Below, piece after piece: positions 1 to 8,265 of a stretch of 53,023 nt of DNA (positions are counted from its first letter, which is position 1; each line of letters starts with the position of its first letter). Both the position numbers and the translations under genes were made by a program. The notes beneath the pieces are model-generated. The model worked only from the letters and a program-made list of their open reading frames with translations. It did not search any database and was not told the origin of the DNA. The stretch is from Rhodococcus sp. AW25M09. GTDB lineage: Bacteria; Actinomycetota; Actinomycetes; Mycobacteriales; Mycobacteriaceae. Location of the stretch: positions 1-53,023 of the forward strand of contig NZ_CAPS01000145.1 in the NCBI RefSeq assembly GCF_000333955.1, read 5' to 3'.

Positions 1-203
1 AACTCCTACACCCCCGATTGGGATGAGCCACTTTGCCACAGGTGCCGATTCCGACGACGGCGATGCTCCTGAATGGCTGTGCGCAGCCGCACTGTCGACG
101 AGTCTTCAGTAACATGAAGCAGTCTGATATCCCTCCCGGCCGTCGGACATGATCGGCGTTGCTTTGTCGTCGACAGTCATCCGAAAGATGCGGAGCATCA
201 GCA

Positions 204-1229
204 ATGTCAGAGCACAGCGTGTTCGACCCCTCCGAGCGTGAACAGGACTCGGTTGTCCGTGCTCTGCTCGATGATCCCCACGTCGATGTCGTCGACACGA
301 CAGACGAACAGCTGGCCTCGCTTCGTCGGTTGCTTCCAACGACGGCCGGTGATTCCGAGGAGATGCGGTGGGTGCATTACCCGTGGCGGCGCACAGTGGT
401 TCGCGTCCTCGGTCCACGCGGCTTCGATCAGCTACGGCTGGACCGCAACAGAAACAAGATCACCTCCGAGGAACAAGCTCGCTTCAGAGACCTACGGGTG
501 GGAGTGGTCGGGTTGAGCGTCGGCCACGCCGTCGCTCACACCCTTGCGCTGGAAGGACTGTGCGGCGAGTTGCGTCTGGCCGACTTCGACGAGCTCGATC
601 TCTCGAACCTCAACCGAGTCCCGTCCTCGGTGTTCGACTTGGGCGTGAACAAGGCGGTCGTCGCGGCCCGACGGATCGCCGAGCTCGACCCGTACCTGAG
701 GGTGCAGGTGTTCCCGGACGGTGTGAATGCTGCGACGCTCGATGGCTTTCTGGACGGGCTCGATCTCGTGGTGGAGGAATGCGACTCGATCGACACCAAG
801 CTGCTGGTCCGCCAACACGCCCGCGCCCGAGGCATCCCCGTGGTGATGGAGACCAGCGATGGCGGCGTCCTCGATGTCGAACGCTTCGATCTCGAACCCG
901 ACAGACCGGTGTTCCACGGACTGCTCGGCGAGATGGAAACCGCGGATGTGGCCGACATGACCGTCGAGCAGAAGAGCACGATCGCAGCGACGTTGCTCGA
1001 GCCGACCAAACTGACCCCGAGAATGATTGCGTCGGTGCCGGAAATCGGGCGCACGCTCTCGACCTGGCCGCAGCTCGGCGGAGACGTCGCGCTCGGTGGT
1101 GCCGCTGTGACCGCCGCTGTGAGGGCATTCGGCCGCGGTGAACCGCTCCCGTCCGGTCGACGGCGAATCGACCTGGATTCGTTGGTGCGCACCGGAGTCG
1201 ATCCGACGGTTGGACCGGCAGGGGGATGA
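204..1229 (+). CDS. ThiF/E1-type adenylyltransferase, Rv1355c-like
   Basis: A cytoplasmic E1/ThiF-fold protein of 341 residues. The nucleotide-binding glycine segment LRVGVVGLSVGH lies near residue 100. It is followed by the acidic strand LRLADFDELDLSNLNR, typical of ThiF/MoeB enzymes that adenylate a C-terminal carboxylate. From memory it closely resembles the N-terminal half of mycobacterial Rv1355c (sometimes called MoeY-like). It lacks the nitroreductase-like second half that the mycobacterial protein carries, and no CxxC zinc pairs are evident. The ATG at 204 is chosen because GGAG lies 8 bases upstream; an in-frame start at 159 has no such site. The gene is 79 bases upstream of a GGDEF gene in the same direction, the same association as Rv1354c/Rv1355c. 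The substrate is unknown. Confidence 0.85.
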   Translation: MSEHSVFDPSEREQDSVVRALLDDPHVDVVDTTDEQLASLRRLLPTTAGDSEEMRWVHYPWRRTVVRVLGPRGFDQLRLDRNRNKITSEEQARFRDLRVGVVGLSVGHAVAHTLALEGLCGELRLADFDELDLSNLNRVPSSVFDLGVNKAVVAARRIAELDPYLRVQVFPDGVNAATLDGFLDGLDLVVEECDSIDTKLLVRQHARARGIPVVMETSDGGVLDVERFDLEPDRPVFHGLLGEMETADVADMTVEQKSTIAATLLEPTKLTPRMIASVPEIGRTLSTWPQLGGDVALGGAAVTAAVRAFGRGEPLPSGRRRIDLDSLVRTGVDPTVGPAGG

Positions 1230-1308
1230 ACGGGCACGCCACGACAACAAGGGCCGCCAAACATTCTGTGCCGGGATCGCGCCCAACACTGATTCGAGGA
1301 ATCATCGG

Positions 1309-2514
1309 ATGAACGTGATCGACAAGTCGTCTCGTCGGCATCCAAACCCGTGGCGGTCACGGCTCGATACCCGTACTACCGCGGTCATTGTCAGCGCTAC
1401 CGGCGCTGTACCGCTGTTGGCCATTGCCCTGTTGTCTCCGACGTTTTTGCGGCCGAATGCGCTTCCGGTTCTCATCGTGGTGCTGACGTTCACCGCGGTA
1501 ACCGTGCTCTTCGCTGCCAAGGTGGGGCGGTTGAGCGAACGTCAGTTCGCGGTCCTGGGTTTCGGGGGTATGACCGGAGTCGCTATCAGCGCCTACCTGG
1601 TCGCGGATCCGTCCGGGACGCGCGCGGTCACCTCGATGCTGGCGATCGTTCCGGCTATCGCTGCGTCGAGTTCACCGCCGCGGGTCACCGCGCGCCTGTC
1701 TGCGGCCTCGGTGGTCATGGTCACGGCATTGTCGGTGGTCAGTGTGGGTTCCTCCGGTTGGGCGGTGACCGCCGTTGCGATCGGTGCCGCCGCGACCACG
1801 GTGCTGGTGCCGGTTGCGCTCATCGGCGGCCTGCGCCGAACCCTGACGTTGGTGAACGAAAAACTGCAACGGTTGGCCGACACGGACCCGTTGACCGGTC
1901 TTCTCAATCGCCGTGGATTGCTTTCGAGTGCACAGGTTCTCGTGCACCAGGCGTGCGAGCGGAAAGAACTACTGGCTGCTTTCGTCGTCGATGTCGACCA
2001 TTTCAAGACCGTCAACGACACCGACGGTCATACAGCCGGGGATCGAACGCTCGCTGCAGTCGCAGACACTCTGGCGTGCGCTGTGCACGCAGCGGTCGGC
2101 GAAAACGATGCGATCGTCGCTCGAACCGGTGGCGAGGAGTTCCTGATTCTCGCCCCGCACCGAGACGGCCGCGAACTCACTGAGCGGATACTCGATCGAG
2201 TCCGGTCCGACTGCAGGGTGACCGTGAGCATCGGAACGGTGACGCTCGACGTCCGGCCCATCGCACCCGGTGACCCGGCGTTACCCTCCGCAGACGTTGC
2301 TTCGAGCGAATCGGGCGGTCTCGATCACGTGCTCGACGCCGCCGTCCGCGCCGCCGACGCCGCGCTCTACCGCGCCAAAGCCGACGGACGAGATCGCGCG
2401 TACCACGCGGGCACACTCACGATCACATGGTCGGGCAGCCCCAGGTCCGGTCAGATGAGAACGAGCCGCCCCGAACTCTCGACCAGCCGTCACGCCGCCG
2501 ACGGGACGCGCTGA
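1309..2514 (+). CDS. Membrane-anchored GGDEF diguanylate cyclase
   Basis: Predicted to condense two GTP into cyclic di-GMP at the membrane. The first ~180 residues hold several hydrophobic segments (about residues 20-170) that form an integral membrane sensor without a recognised ligand domain. The GGDEF domain follows, with DPLTGLLNRRG opening it and the active-site loop GGEEF at residues 274-278, so it should be catalytically active. The inhibitory I-site RxxD expected just upstream reads GEND, so product inhibition may be absent. The start at 1309 follows GAGGA with an 8-base gap. The 3' end overlaps the convergent acyltransferase-like gene by 25 bp. Together with the upstream ThiF-type gene this suggests a second-messenger-linked module. 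Confidence 0.88.
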   Translation: MNVIDKSSRRHPNPWRSRLDTRTTAVIVSATGAVPLLAIALLSPTFLRPNALPVLIVVLTFTAVTVLFAAKVGRLSERQFAVLGFGGMTGVAISAYLVADPSGTRAVTSMLAIVPAIAASSSPPRVTARLSAASVVMVTALSVVSVGSSGWAVTAVAIGAAATTVLVPVALIGGLRRTLTLVNEKLQRLADTDPLTGLLNRRGLLSSAQVLVHQACERKELLAAFVVDVDHFKTVNDTDGHTAGDRTLAAVADTLACAVHAAVGENDAIVARTGGEEFLILAPHRDGRELTERILDRVRSDCRVTVSIGTVTLDVRPIAPGDPALPSADVASSESGGLDHVLDAAVRAADAALYRAKADGRDRAYHAGTLTITWSGSPRSGQMRTSRPELSTSRHAADGTR

Positions 2515-3314
2515 GCGTTTCCACACAATGAGCGGGCCTCGCGGACCATCGACTCCCACACCTCGGGTCTCGCGCTGCGGGCCAGCGTGTGCATGTCCCA
2601 CCACATCATGACGGTCCGGTATTGCTCGCTCGGGTACGCCGCGGCCGGGATGGCGTGGTCGATCCGCCCGCCGGAGCTTTCCCACAGGCGCAGGACGTGA
2701 TCGGCCGCGCTGGCGAACAGGTACCGGCTGCCGGTCAGTTCGAGCGTCGGCAATGCTGTCCGAGCCAGCACATTCGACACCGTCCGCCCTGCGGCACCCG
2801 CATCGACCCACGCGCTTTTCATTTCTACGATCCCGTGGGGGATCCGGGCGTGCAACAGTTCGGTGACCAGAGGCAGTCCAGGCGAGTCCTGCCATTCGGT
2901 GAACACGTGGGACTGCTCGATCATCGTGTAGGGGCCTTGTGCCCTGACTCCGCCGAGCATCTGTCCTGCCCTGTCGAGCACCACGTAGAACAGGGTTGTC
3001 GTGGCGCCGGAGGCGACTTCGTCCAGATCGAGCGCAGCGGTGACACCATGGCGTGAGTACGATTCCCACGCTCCTTCGACATAGCGGGACCACAGTTCCG
3101 GGGATCCCGATGGTGTCGCGGCCGTCAATGTCATGGTTCCACCGGCGCAGCGCGTCGACCGGGAACCGACGTCGAGCCCGTGACCGACGGGACGGACGAG
3201 CCTGTCTGTCTGTGTGCTCTGTCGGCTGGCCGACGAGTTGCGCGTAGCGTGCCGATCGGCTGCGGACTCGATGGCATCGGCCGAGTGCGAGCTCGAAAGT
3301 ATGGGAATCGTCAT
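2490..3314 (-). CDS. GNAT-like / autoinducer-synthase-like N-acyltransferase
   Basis: A 274-residue soluble protein. Its central part resembles the LuxI/FeeM branch of the GNAT fold: FYVVLDRAGQMLGGVRAQGP, then PGLPLVTELLHARIP, IVEMKSAWVD, and a C-terminal YPSEQYRTVMMWWD block. Such enzymes use an acyl donor to acylate amino acids or similar amines; here this is inference from fold resemblance. The first ~65 residues are low in complexity and probably disordered. The ATG at 3314 follows AGGAG with 8 bases between. The gene converges on the GGDEF gene and overlaps its end. The acyl donor and acceptor cannot be named from sequence. Confidence 0.6.
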   Translation of the reverse strand: MTIPILSSSHSADAIESAADRHATRNSSASRQSTQTDRLVRPVGHGLDVGSRSTRCAGGTMTLTAATPSGSPELWSRYVEGAWESYSRHGVTAALDLDEVASGATTTLFYVVLDRAGQMLGGVRAQGPYTMIEQSHVFTEWQDSPGLPLVTELLHARIPHGIVEMKSAWVDAGAAGRTVSNVLARTALPTLELTGSRYLFASAADHVLRLWESSGGRIDHAIPAAAYPSEQYRTVMMWWDMHTLARSARPEVWESMVREARSLCGNAQRVPSAA

Positions 3315-3796
3315 CGATGAGGCTCCTGAGGGGGTGGTGCCCGATAACCCTTCTGGGGCATGTCGAGCGAGTAGTCGGTGTGGAACAGCTAACACAGCTA
3401 TTGTGCAACAAACAAGCCTACGGACCGGAGGAATGCTTCAAAACATCCTTTCAGTCTGTTAACGGCGGCTCAAATGTGTTATGGCACTGAATTGAGCGCG
3501 TGGAAGTCGCACAGTTCATGATTCATCACATCACCTGGTTGCGTGGAGCCGGTTTTCAGCGAGGATGTGTCGGTCAACGACTTCGGTTCGCTCCGGATGT
3601 CGCTCAGGCACAGGTCGTCCTACGGCGGAGCGAGACTACGGTTTCTTCGCCGCACACGAAGGGCTGCGGGCTAATCCGCACCCATCGGGAACACGATCGT
3701 TGTCGAGTTCTTGCGCTGCTCTCGCTCTCGCCATCCAGCGGGTGTGTCTGGTTCTCTGCGTGCCCGATACGTGACGAACTTTGTTTGAATTCATCC
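3315..3796. other. Intergenic region
   Basis: About 480 bp with no convincing coding sequence on either strand. Reading frames here have poor codon structure and no ribosome site. It should hold the promoter of the leftward acyltransferase-like gene. No strong hairpin or repeat was found. Confidence 0.4.
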
Positions 3797-4042
3797 ATGG
3801 TTGCTGCAGGAAGTAACACAAATTCTGGACCCGCTATTGGTGATGAGGTCCAGCTCCGGAGGGGCGGGGAAGTGGTGTCGGGGATCGTCGTCGAGGACTA
3901 CTCCGATCAACTTGTCTCCGGTCCCGCGTTGGGTCGCGACTGGGCGCACCCGCATCGATGGGCTGTCGCGTTGAACTCGGGAGAACTCGCCTTCGTCGAC
4001 GACGGTGATTTGCTGACCGAGATCGACGGAAAGAAACGGTGA
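3797..4042 (+). CDS. Small hypothetical protein with KOW/SH3-like segment
   Basis: An 81-residue protein. The segment IGDEVQLRRGGEVVSGIVVEDY looks like a short beta-barrel (KOW or SH3-like) fold, followed by WAVALNSGELAFVDDGDL. The ATG at 3797 has no clear ribosome site, so it may be leaderless or start elsewhere; upstream in-frame sequence to 3500 does not look coding. No partner gene is evident. Function unknown. Confidence 0.45.
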   Translation: MVAAGSNTNSGPAIGDEVQLRRGGEVVSGIVVEDYSDQLVSGPALGRDWAHPHRWAVALNSGELAFVDDGDLLTEIDGKKR

Positions 4043-4530
4043 GCGGTGGCGCCCGAGCAGCAATGTGATCGTTGGTTGCGTTTGCCGTGTTGTGGGAGCC
4101 GTTCGGGGGAGCGTCGGCATCGGATGTATTCGTCGAGTTCGGACTCGGGGTGGGTGAGTATCGCTGCCCGGTTGAGGGAACTGACTGGACGCACATGATC
4201 GAGATTGCCTCGACCCGGCGTTACGGGATCGGTTGGTCGAGTATTCGCGACGCCGGGATGAGCGCGCGCCGCGTCGGCGAATAGTGAAGAAAAAGCAAGC
4301 GTCACCACTGTTTCGGTACCAATGGGTGGCGGATACGGACGACGAGAGGTCTGTGCGCTCCCGGTAGGTTCAGTATGCGGCGTGTCGGTTCCGTCGTCGC
4401 GGCGGTACGACGGAACCGACACACCACAACCCCGACAGCAATCGCACGAGGCTGTGCGGGATCTTGTGCAACGACCGACCAGCGTGCCTCTACCCTCTCA
4501 CTCAGCTGGGTTCCAGCAGAGAGTTGTTCG
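4043..4530. other. Intergenic region at the left edge of the recombinase module
   Basis: About 490 bp without a convincing gene. Two inverted repeats are visible. One has arms TATTCGC (4242-4248) and GCGAATA (4277-4283), extended by GACGC/GCGTC. The other is the perfect hairpin at 4382-4422, listed separately. No copy of the transposon terminal repeat seen at 10991-11015 could be found here, so the far end of the transposon is not placed. Confidence 0.4.
4382..4422. terminator. Perfect 16-bp inverted repeat, possible terminator or site
   Basis: Arms GTGTCGGTTCCGTCGT (4382-4397) and its exact complement (4407-4422) are separated by 9 bases. It lies about 110 bp past the stop of the leftward recombinase-like gene. 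A factor-independent terminator would fit the place, but there is no T tract on either side. A protein-binding or recombination site is the alternative. Confidence 0.4.
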
Positions 4531-5661
4531 CTACTCGACGACATCGGTCAACTCTCCCGCCGCGTCCGGGTCGAGGAACTCGAGAAGATCGTTCAGCATT
4601 TTCTCAGCGCGGCTTTCGACGTCGGCGAAGACGGACTCGATGTCGCAGAGCAAGTCGTGGGCTTGTCTGCGTGCGAGTGTTCCGCGTTCGTAGTAGCCAG
4701 AGTCGAACGAGGTCGTCGTCGATGCGGGTTCCGGTGCTAGACCCGGTTCGGGGCGCTGAGCCCGAGTTCGATGGCGTGGGTGGGTAGGCGCTCGCCCGTT
4801 CAGGTGCATACGCACGATGTCGGCCACCGCACGCGGGGTGAGCGGGGCTTCAATCAGCGGGGTGTGGCCCCACCGGTCGATCGGAGTGAGCAGTAGCTGT
4901 TCGCTGGCCGGATTGAAATGCCGGTCGCATCCGGTGAGTTCGGTAACGCCTACCTCCTCGATGGCATCAGCGAGCATGCCGTTGCTCGGGTACCGCTCGT
5001 AGTGCCCGAGTACCTCGCACCAACGTCGATACACACTCTCCGGGGATACACCCGATCTCACCAATCTGGGCGAGGTGACGGCGTGAGCGCCGTTGGCTGT
5101 CTCGACGTGTAGAGCATCTGCCTGCAGATCTACAGTGACATCGCACATCCGCACCGCCGCGATCTGCGTATACGGCAGACCCGTCGAAGCCAACACAAGC
5201 ATCAGGGCGTCTCGTCGCGCGAACAACGCTGTCGGCCAACCCGATTCCGGGAGACGCCCGATGATGCCGCCGATGAGGGTAGTGAGATCGTGCAGTCGTT
5301 CTGCGCGGGCCACGTCGAGGGCAGCCCGGACGGTCTCTGCGCGTCCCGGTGGGGGTAGGTCGTGGCGGTAGTGGGCAGCGTCGATGACCGCGATCCGGCG
5401 GCGTTGCGTCCCTGGCGCTGCAGGATGCGCTCGTAGGAACCAAGCAAGCGATTCCGGCGAAGTCGGCAAAACCGGCTGGTCGAGAGCGGCGCACCAGTCC
5501 TCGAAAATTGACCAGGTGTGCCGATCCCGCTCCGCCACAGACGCTTTCACGCTACGTGCCGCATGCACCGAATCAGGATTGGCGACGACGGCTGCAGATG
5601 TCGCCCCCGACTCCGGTCGGCTCGCCGGCGCACGTGACCCCCGATCTTCGCGTGTGCTCAC
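4531..5661 (-). CDS. Tyrosine-recombinase-like protein lacking the catalytic arginine
   Basis: A 376-residue protein read as a degenerate partner of the adjacent recombinase. The N-terminal half resembles a SAM-like core-binding domain (DRHTWSIFEDWCAAL at about residues 47-60). The motif that normally carries the first catalytic arginine (TGLRxxE) reads ASTGLPYTQIAAV, with proline at residue 163. No HxxR or terminal tyrosine box is evident. It is therefore probably non-catalytic and may act in DNA binding or as a regulatory subunit. Its GTG start overlaps the stop of the upstream recombinase as GTGA, so the two are co-translated. The C-terminal ~60 residues look helical and charged. The assignment rests on layout and partial motifs. 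Confidence 0.6.
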   Translation of the reverse strand: MSTREDRGSRAPASRPESGATSAAVVANPDSVHAARSVKASVAERDRHTWSIFEDWCAALDQPVLPTSPESLAWFLRAHPAAPGTQRRRIAVIDAAHYRHDLPPPGRAETVRAALDVARAERLHDLTTLIGGIIGRLPESGWPTALFARRDALMLVLASTGLPYTQIAAVRMCDVTVDLQADALHVETANGAHAVTSPRLVRSGVSPESVYRRWCEVLGHYERYPSNGMLADAIEEVGVTELTGCDRHFNPASEQLLLTPIDRWGHTPLIEAPLTPRAVADIVRMHLNGRAPTHPRHRTRAQRPEPGLAPEPASTTTSFDSGYYERGTLARRQAHDLLCDIESVFADVESRAEKMLNDLLEFLDPDAAGELTDVVE

Positions 5662-6824
5662 AATCCGAGGTCAGTGACGCCGTTGCCGACCAGCGGCGCG
5701 TTCTCTCGGGCGTAGATTTCGACCATGCCGGGTGTGGCGTGCCCGGTTTGCCGCATGATCGCATGCGCGTCCGCGCCGTTGCGGAAGGCTTGGGTGACGA
5801 ATCCTGCCCGCAGGGAATGCCCGCCGAGCTGGGCGACAACGTCGGGGTCGTATCCGGCACCGGCGGCGCGGCGGCGGATCGCCGCATGTACCGCAGCCCC
5901 GGACAGTGGCGTGTCGGAGAGGTTGCCGTTCTTGCGGATGGATCGGAAGAGCGGCGATCGCTTCTCGGCAGTGGGCAGGATGCCGCGACAGACGTGAGAA
6001 TCGAATTCTGCTGCGCGGGAAAGTAACCGAATGACGGCGACTCTACCGCCGGTGTCGAACGCAGCGACGACCTGCAGCCAACGGATCCACGCACAGACAG
6101 GGCATGATTCGTGGCGGTCGGTGAACGGTAGGGCTTTGACGGTTCCGGTGCCGTCTTGGTCGGTCTTGGACTTCCGGATCCGTACGTGTGCGCCGTCGAG
6201 GCGGTCACGGCGGACATCGCGACATTCCAACGCGACGAGTTCGCTACGACGAAATGCGCCGGTGTAGCCCATCAGCAGCAGCGCGGTGTCGCGACGTTCG
6301 AGTACCTCCGATGCCCACCCGGACGCACTGCGGCGTGCGTAGTCGACGATCGTGGTGATGTCAGTAGTCAGCAGCGGGGCACGCCGGTTGCGGGGCCGCT
6401 CCCCCGCAGACGCGTAATCACGGCGAATGCCTGCGAGGGTGGCGCGCACCATCTCGTGGCTGCACGGGTTGTCGTGGCCGGTAGCGCGGTGGCGGTCGGT
6501 GATCGCCGCGACCCATTTGCCGAATGTCGACGGCGCGTACGCCCGCGTGCCGTCGACGGTGAGTGTGTCGGCCGCGGCGACGAGGTATGCCGCCACCGTC
6601 GCGGGGTGCGCCGGTAGCGGGATCTGTCCGGCGGCGATGCACCAGGTCTCGAATCGTCGCCACGCCGAATCGTAGGCGCGGCGGGTAGCAGGAGACCGTG
6701 CCGACGCCATCGACCGTTCTATCCGAGCCGCGATCTCGACCGGCAGGTCCGGAAACACCGCCGCACCACTCACTGAAACGACCGAATACGTGTCCAGGAC
6801 CTCATCGAGCTGCCGTTCTGCCAT
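5658..6824 (-). CDS. Tyrosine site-specific recombinase of the transposon
   Basis: A 388-residue integrase/recombinase. The core-binding domain covers about residues 40-140. The catalytic domain shows TGAFRRSEL with Arg192, a KSKTDQDG beta-hairpin (Lys218/220), HSLR with His336 and Arg339, His362 in TGHA, and the nucleophile Tyr371 in EIYAR. The full catalytic set is present, so it should cut and rejoin DNA through a 3'-phosphotyrosine. It sits where Tn5053/Tn402-type elements carry the serine resolvase tniR, and so probably resolves cointegrates. The ATG at 6824 is chosen because the recognisable fold starts there; the long open frame upstream (to about 7457) is arginine-rich and non-coding in character. 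Confidence 0.87.
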   Translation of the reverse strand: MAERQLDEVLDTYSVVSVSGAAVFPDLPVEIAARIERSMASARSPATRRAYDSAWRRFETWCIAAGQIPLPAHPATVAAYLVAAADTLTVDGTRAYAPSTFGKWVAAITDRHRATGHDNPCSHEMVRATLAGIRRDYASAGERPRNRRAPLLTTDITTIVDYARRSASGWASEVLERRDTALLLMGYTGAFRRSELVALECRDVRRDRLDGAHVRIRKSKTDQDGTGTVKALPFTDRHESCPVCAWIRWLQVVAAFDTGGRVAVIRLLSRAAEFDSHVCRGILPTAEKRSPLFRSIRKNGNLSDTPLSGAAVHAAIRRRAAGAGYDPDVVAQLGGHSLRAGFVTQAFRNGADAHAIMRQTGHATPGMVEIYARENAPLVGNGVTDLGL

Positions 6825-6873
6825 GACAGGGACTGTAGCGAGCACCCCCGACAGCTTTTTCGAGTCCAAAACA

Positions 6874-6894
6874 CGCTGAACAGGCGTTTCAGCG
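6874..6894. promoter_or_regulatory. Candidate recombination (res-like) site
   Basis: Inverted arms CGCTGAA (6874-6880) and TTCAGCG (6888-6894) flank a 7-bp centre, CAGGCGT. That geometry is usual for a tyrosine-recombinase core site. It lies in the roughly 210-bp gap between tniQ and the recombinase gene, the position of res in Tn5053-type elements. The function is inferred from geometry and place only. Confidence 0.4.
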
Positions 6895-7032
6895 ATGATG
6901 GTGCGGGAAGGAAAATTCTCGTCGGTCACCGCACACATAACGTTGGTGACTATGACCCCGGCGCGAAAACGGACTTCTCGGCTGACGCCGCGTATGCATC
7001 GTCGCGGACAACCCCGCTCCATCGGGCGATAG

Positions 7033-8265
7033 CTATGTCGGCGGATGTTGCAGCGGGATCCCGTGGTCGAGGAACAGTTGCACCGTCTCATCCAGCTCCG
7101 CCGCGGTGCGGCACCCCCAGCGCAGGAAGTTGTACAACGACCTGGCGGATGCGGGATCGACGCGCGCTGCCGCGATGGCGGCCTCGGCCGCAGCGTGCGC
7201 GTCGGCCCATAAATCGCGCTCGGGTGCGGGATAAGACGAGCGCGTCGGAGGTGTCCCGGGATCGACCGGCTCGTAGGGTCGTGGGCGCAGCAGAGATGCG
7301 TGTGCACCGCCGGCGTCGATCTCACTGCTCTCGACCATTGCGATGCCGATCGCTGCGGCCTCGAGGACTGTCGCCTGCTCGTCCCAGTGCAGGTCCTCGA
7401 ACGGAACCCACGCGGTCCGGAGCGGGCGAGAACGACCGGCGGCCTTCCAGATCGCAACGAGTCTCGTCGCCCACCGTCCGGTGCGAACCAGTGGTGTGGA
7501 CACTTCGTCGACGACGGTGCGCAGAAGCCGGAACCACACTGCGGCGTGCACCCGGCCTGGGCCGAGTTCCACCCATCCCGTCGTCAGAGCCTCGGTACTG
7601 CGCCGATCGAGGTCCGTGACCGCTGAGGGAACCGGAACGGGCGAGACCCGTTCGTCCGAACCGAACCGGACCTGATCCCAGAAGATTGCATGACCAGGGA
7701 AAGCAGAGCAGGGTTCGAGTCGACAACGGTGGTCGAGGCAGCTGCTCAGCACCGGATATTGCTGCAGCAGAGTCATGTTGATATCAGCAGTGGATTCGAG
7801 GCTGTCGAGACATGCCGGGCATGCACGACTGCGCGGAGTGCTCGCCCACGGCAACCATGCCTCGCTCGTGGGTGTGCGACGTCGTCGATCCTCCCTCGCG
7901 AGGTCGGCCGGTAGCAGGATCGAGAATTGGTGGACGTAGGTGTCGAAGTCGCAGTCGGCGGGGTCGGTGCTGTCGAGCAACCACGGTGTCCACCCCGCCA
8001 ACGTCATCATCCGCACCCTCTCTACCGGGACTGCGCCGCGACCGGCCAGCTCGGCAAGTATCGGCTCCGGTGTGTAGCGGTCGAGATCCTCGACAGCACA
8101 ATCGATATCGAGGTCTGCAAGAAGGTCAGAGGGCCTGATGTGCGGATACAGCTCGCATATCCGGGCCAACCAGGACGAGAGGACCTCACCTGGCAGTGGC
8201 GGCGGGTGCAGCGGCCACGGGCGAACGTACGCATCACCGGGCATCGCCGCGAGCCGCGCGTTCAC
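7033..8265 (-). CDS. tniQ: TniQ-like transposition protein
   Basis: A 410-residue protein with the TniQ/TnsD-type N-terminus: RPWPLHPPPLPGEVLSSWLARICELYP near residues 16-42, split here by the usual PxPGExLxSWLxR pattern. It is followed by cysteines compatible with a zinc ribbon (RACPACLDSL and SSCLDHRCRLEPC). In Tn5053 and Tn7-like systems TniQ helps target-site selection and bridges the ATPase and transposase. The GTG start overlaps the tniB stop as GTGA, so translation is coupled. An internal ATG seven codons in is an alternative start. The gene is the third of the tniA-tniB-tniQ operon. Confidence 0.85.
   Translation of the reverse strand: MNARLAAMPGDAYVRPWPLHPPPLPGEVLSSWLARICELYPHIRPSDLLADLDIDCAVEDLDRYTPEPILAELAGRGAVPVERVRMMTLAGWTPWLLDSTDPADCDFDTYVHQFSILLPADLAREDRRRRTPTSEAWLPWASTPRSRACPACLDSLESTADINMTLLQQYPVLSSCLDHRCRLEPCSAFPGHAIFWDQVRFGSDERVSPVPVPSAVTDLDRRSTEALTTGWVELGPGRVHAAVWFRLLRTVVDEVSTPLVRTGRWATRLVAIWKAAGRSRPLRTAWVPFEDLHWDEQATVLEAAAIGIAMVESSEIDAGGAHASLLRPRPYEPVDPGTPPTRSSYPAPERDLWADAHAAAEAAIAAARVDPASARSLYNFLRWGCRTAAELDETVQLFLDHGIPLQHPPT

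Noticed and set aside
961..985. CAGAAGAGCAC as a possible left transposon end
   Set aside because: It lies inside the conserved ThiF coding sequence and shares only the CAGAAG core, without TGTC tip or TGCAC.
4072..4284. A 70-codon ORF on the plus strand
   Set aside because: No ribosome site, no recognisable domain and it contains the inverted repeat at 4242-4283. Kept only as intergenic sequence.
6825..7457. N-terminal extension of the catalytic recombinase
   Set aside because: It overlaps tniQ on the same strand in another frame, is Arg/Ser-rich and has no start signal. The conserved fold starts at 6824.
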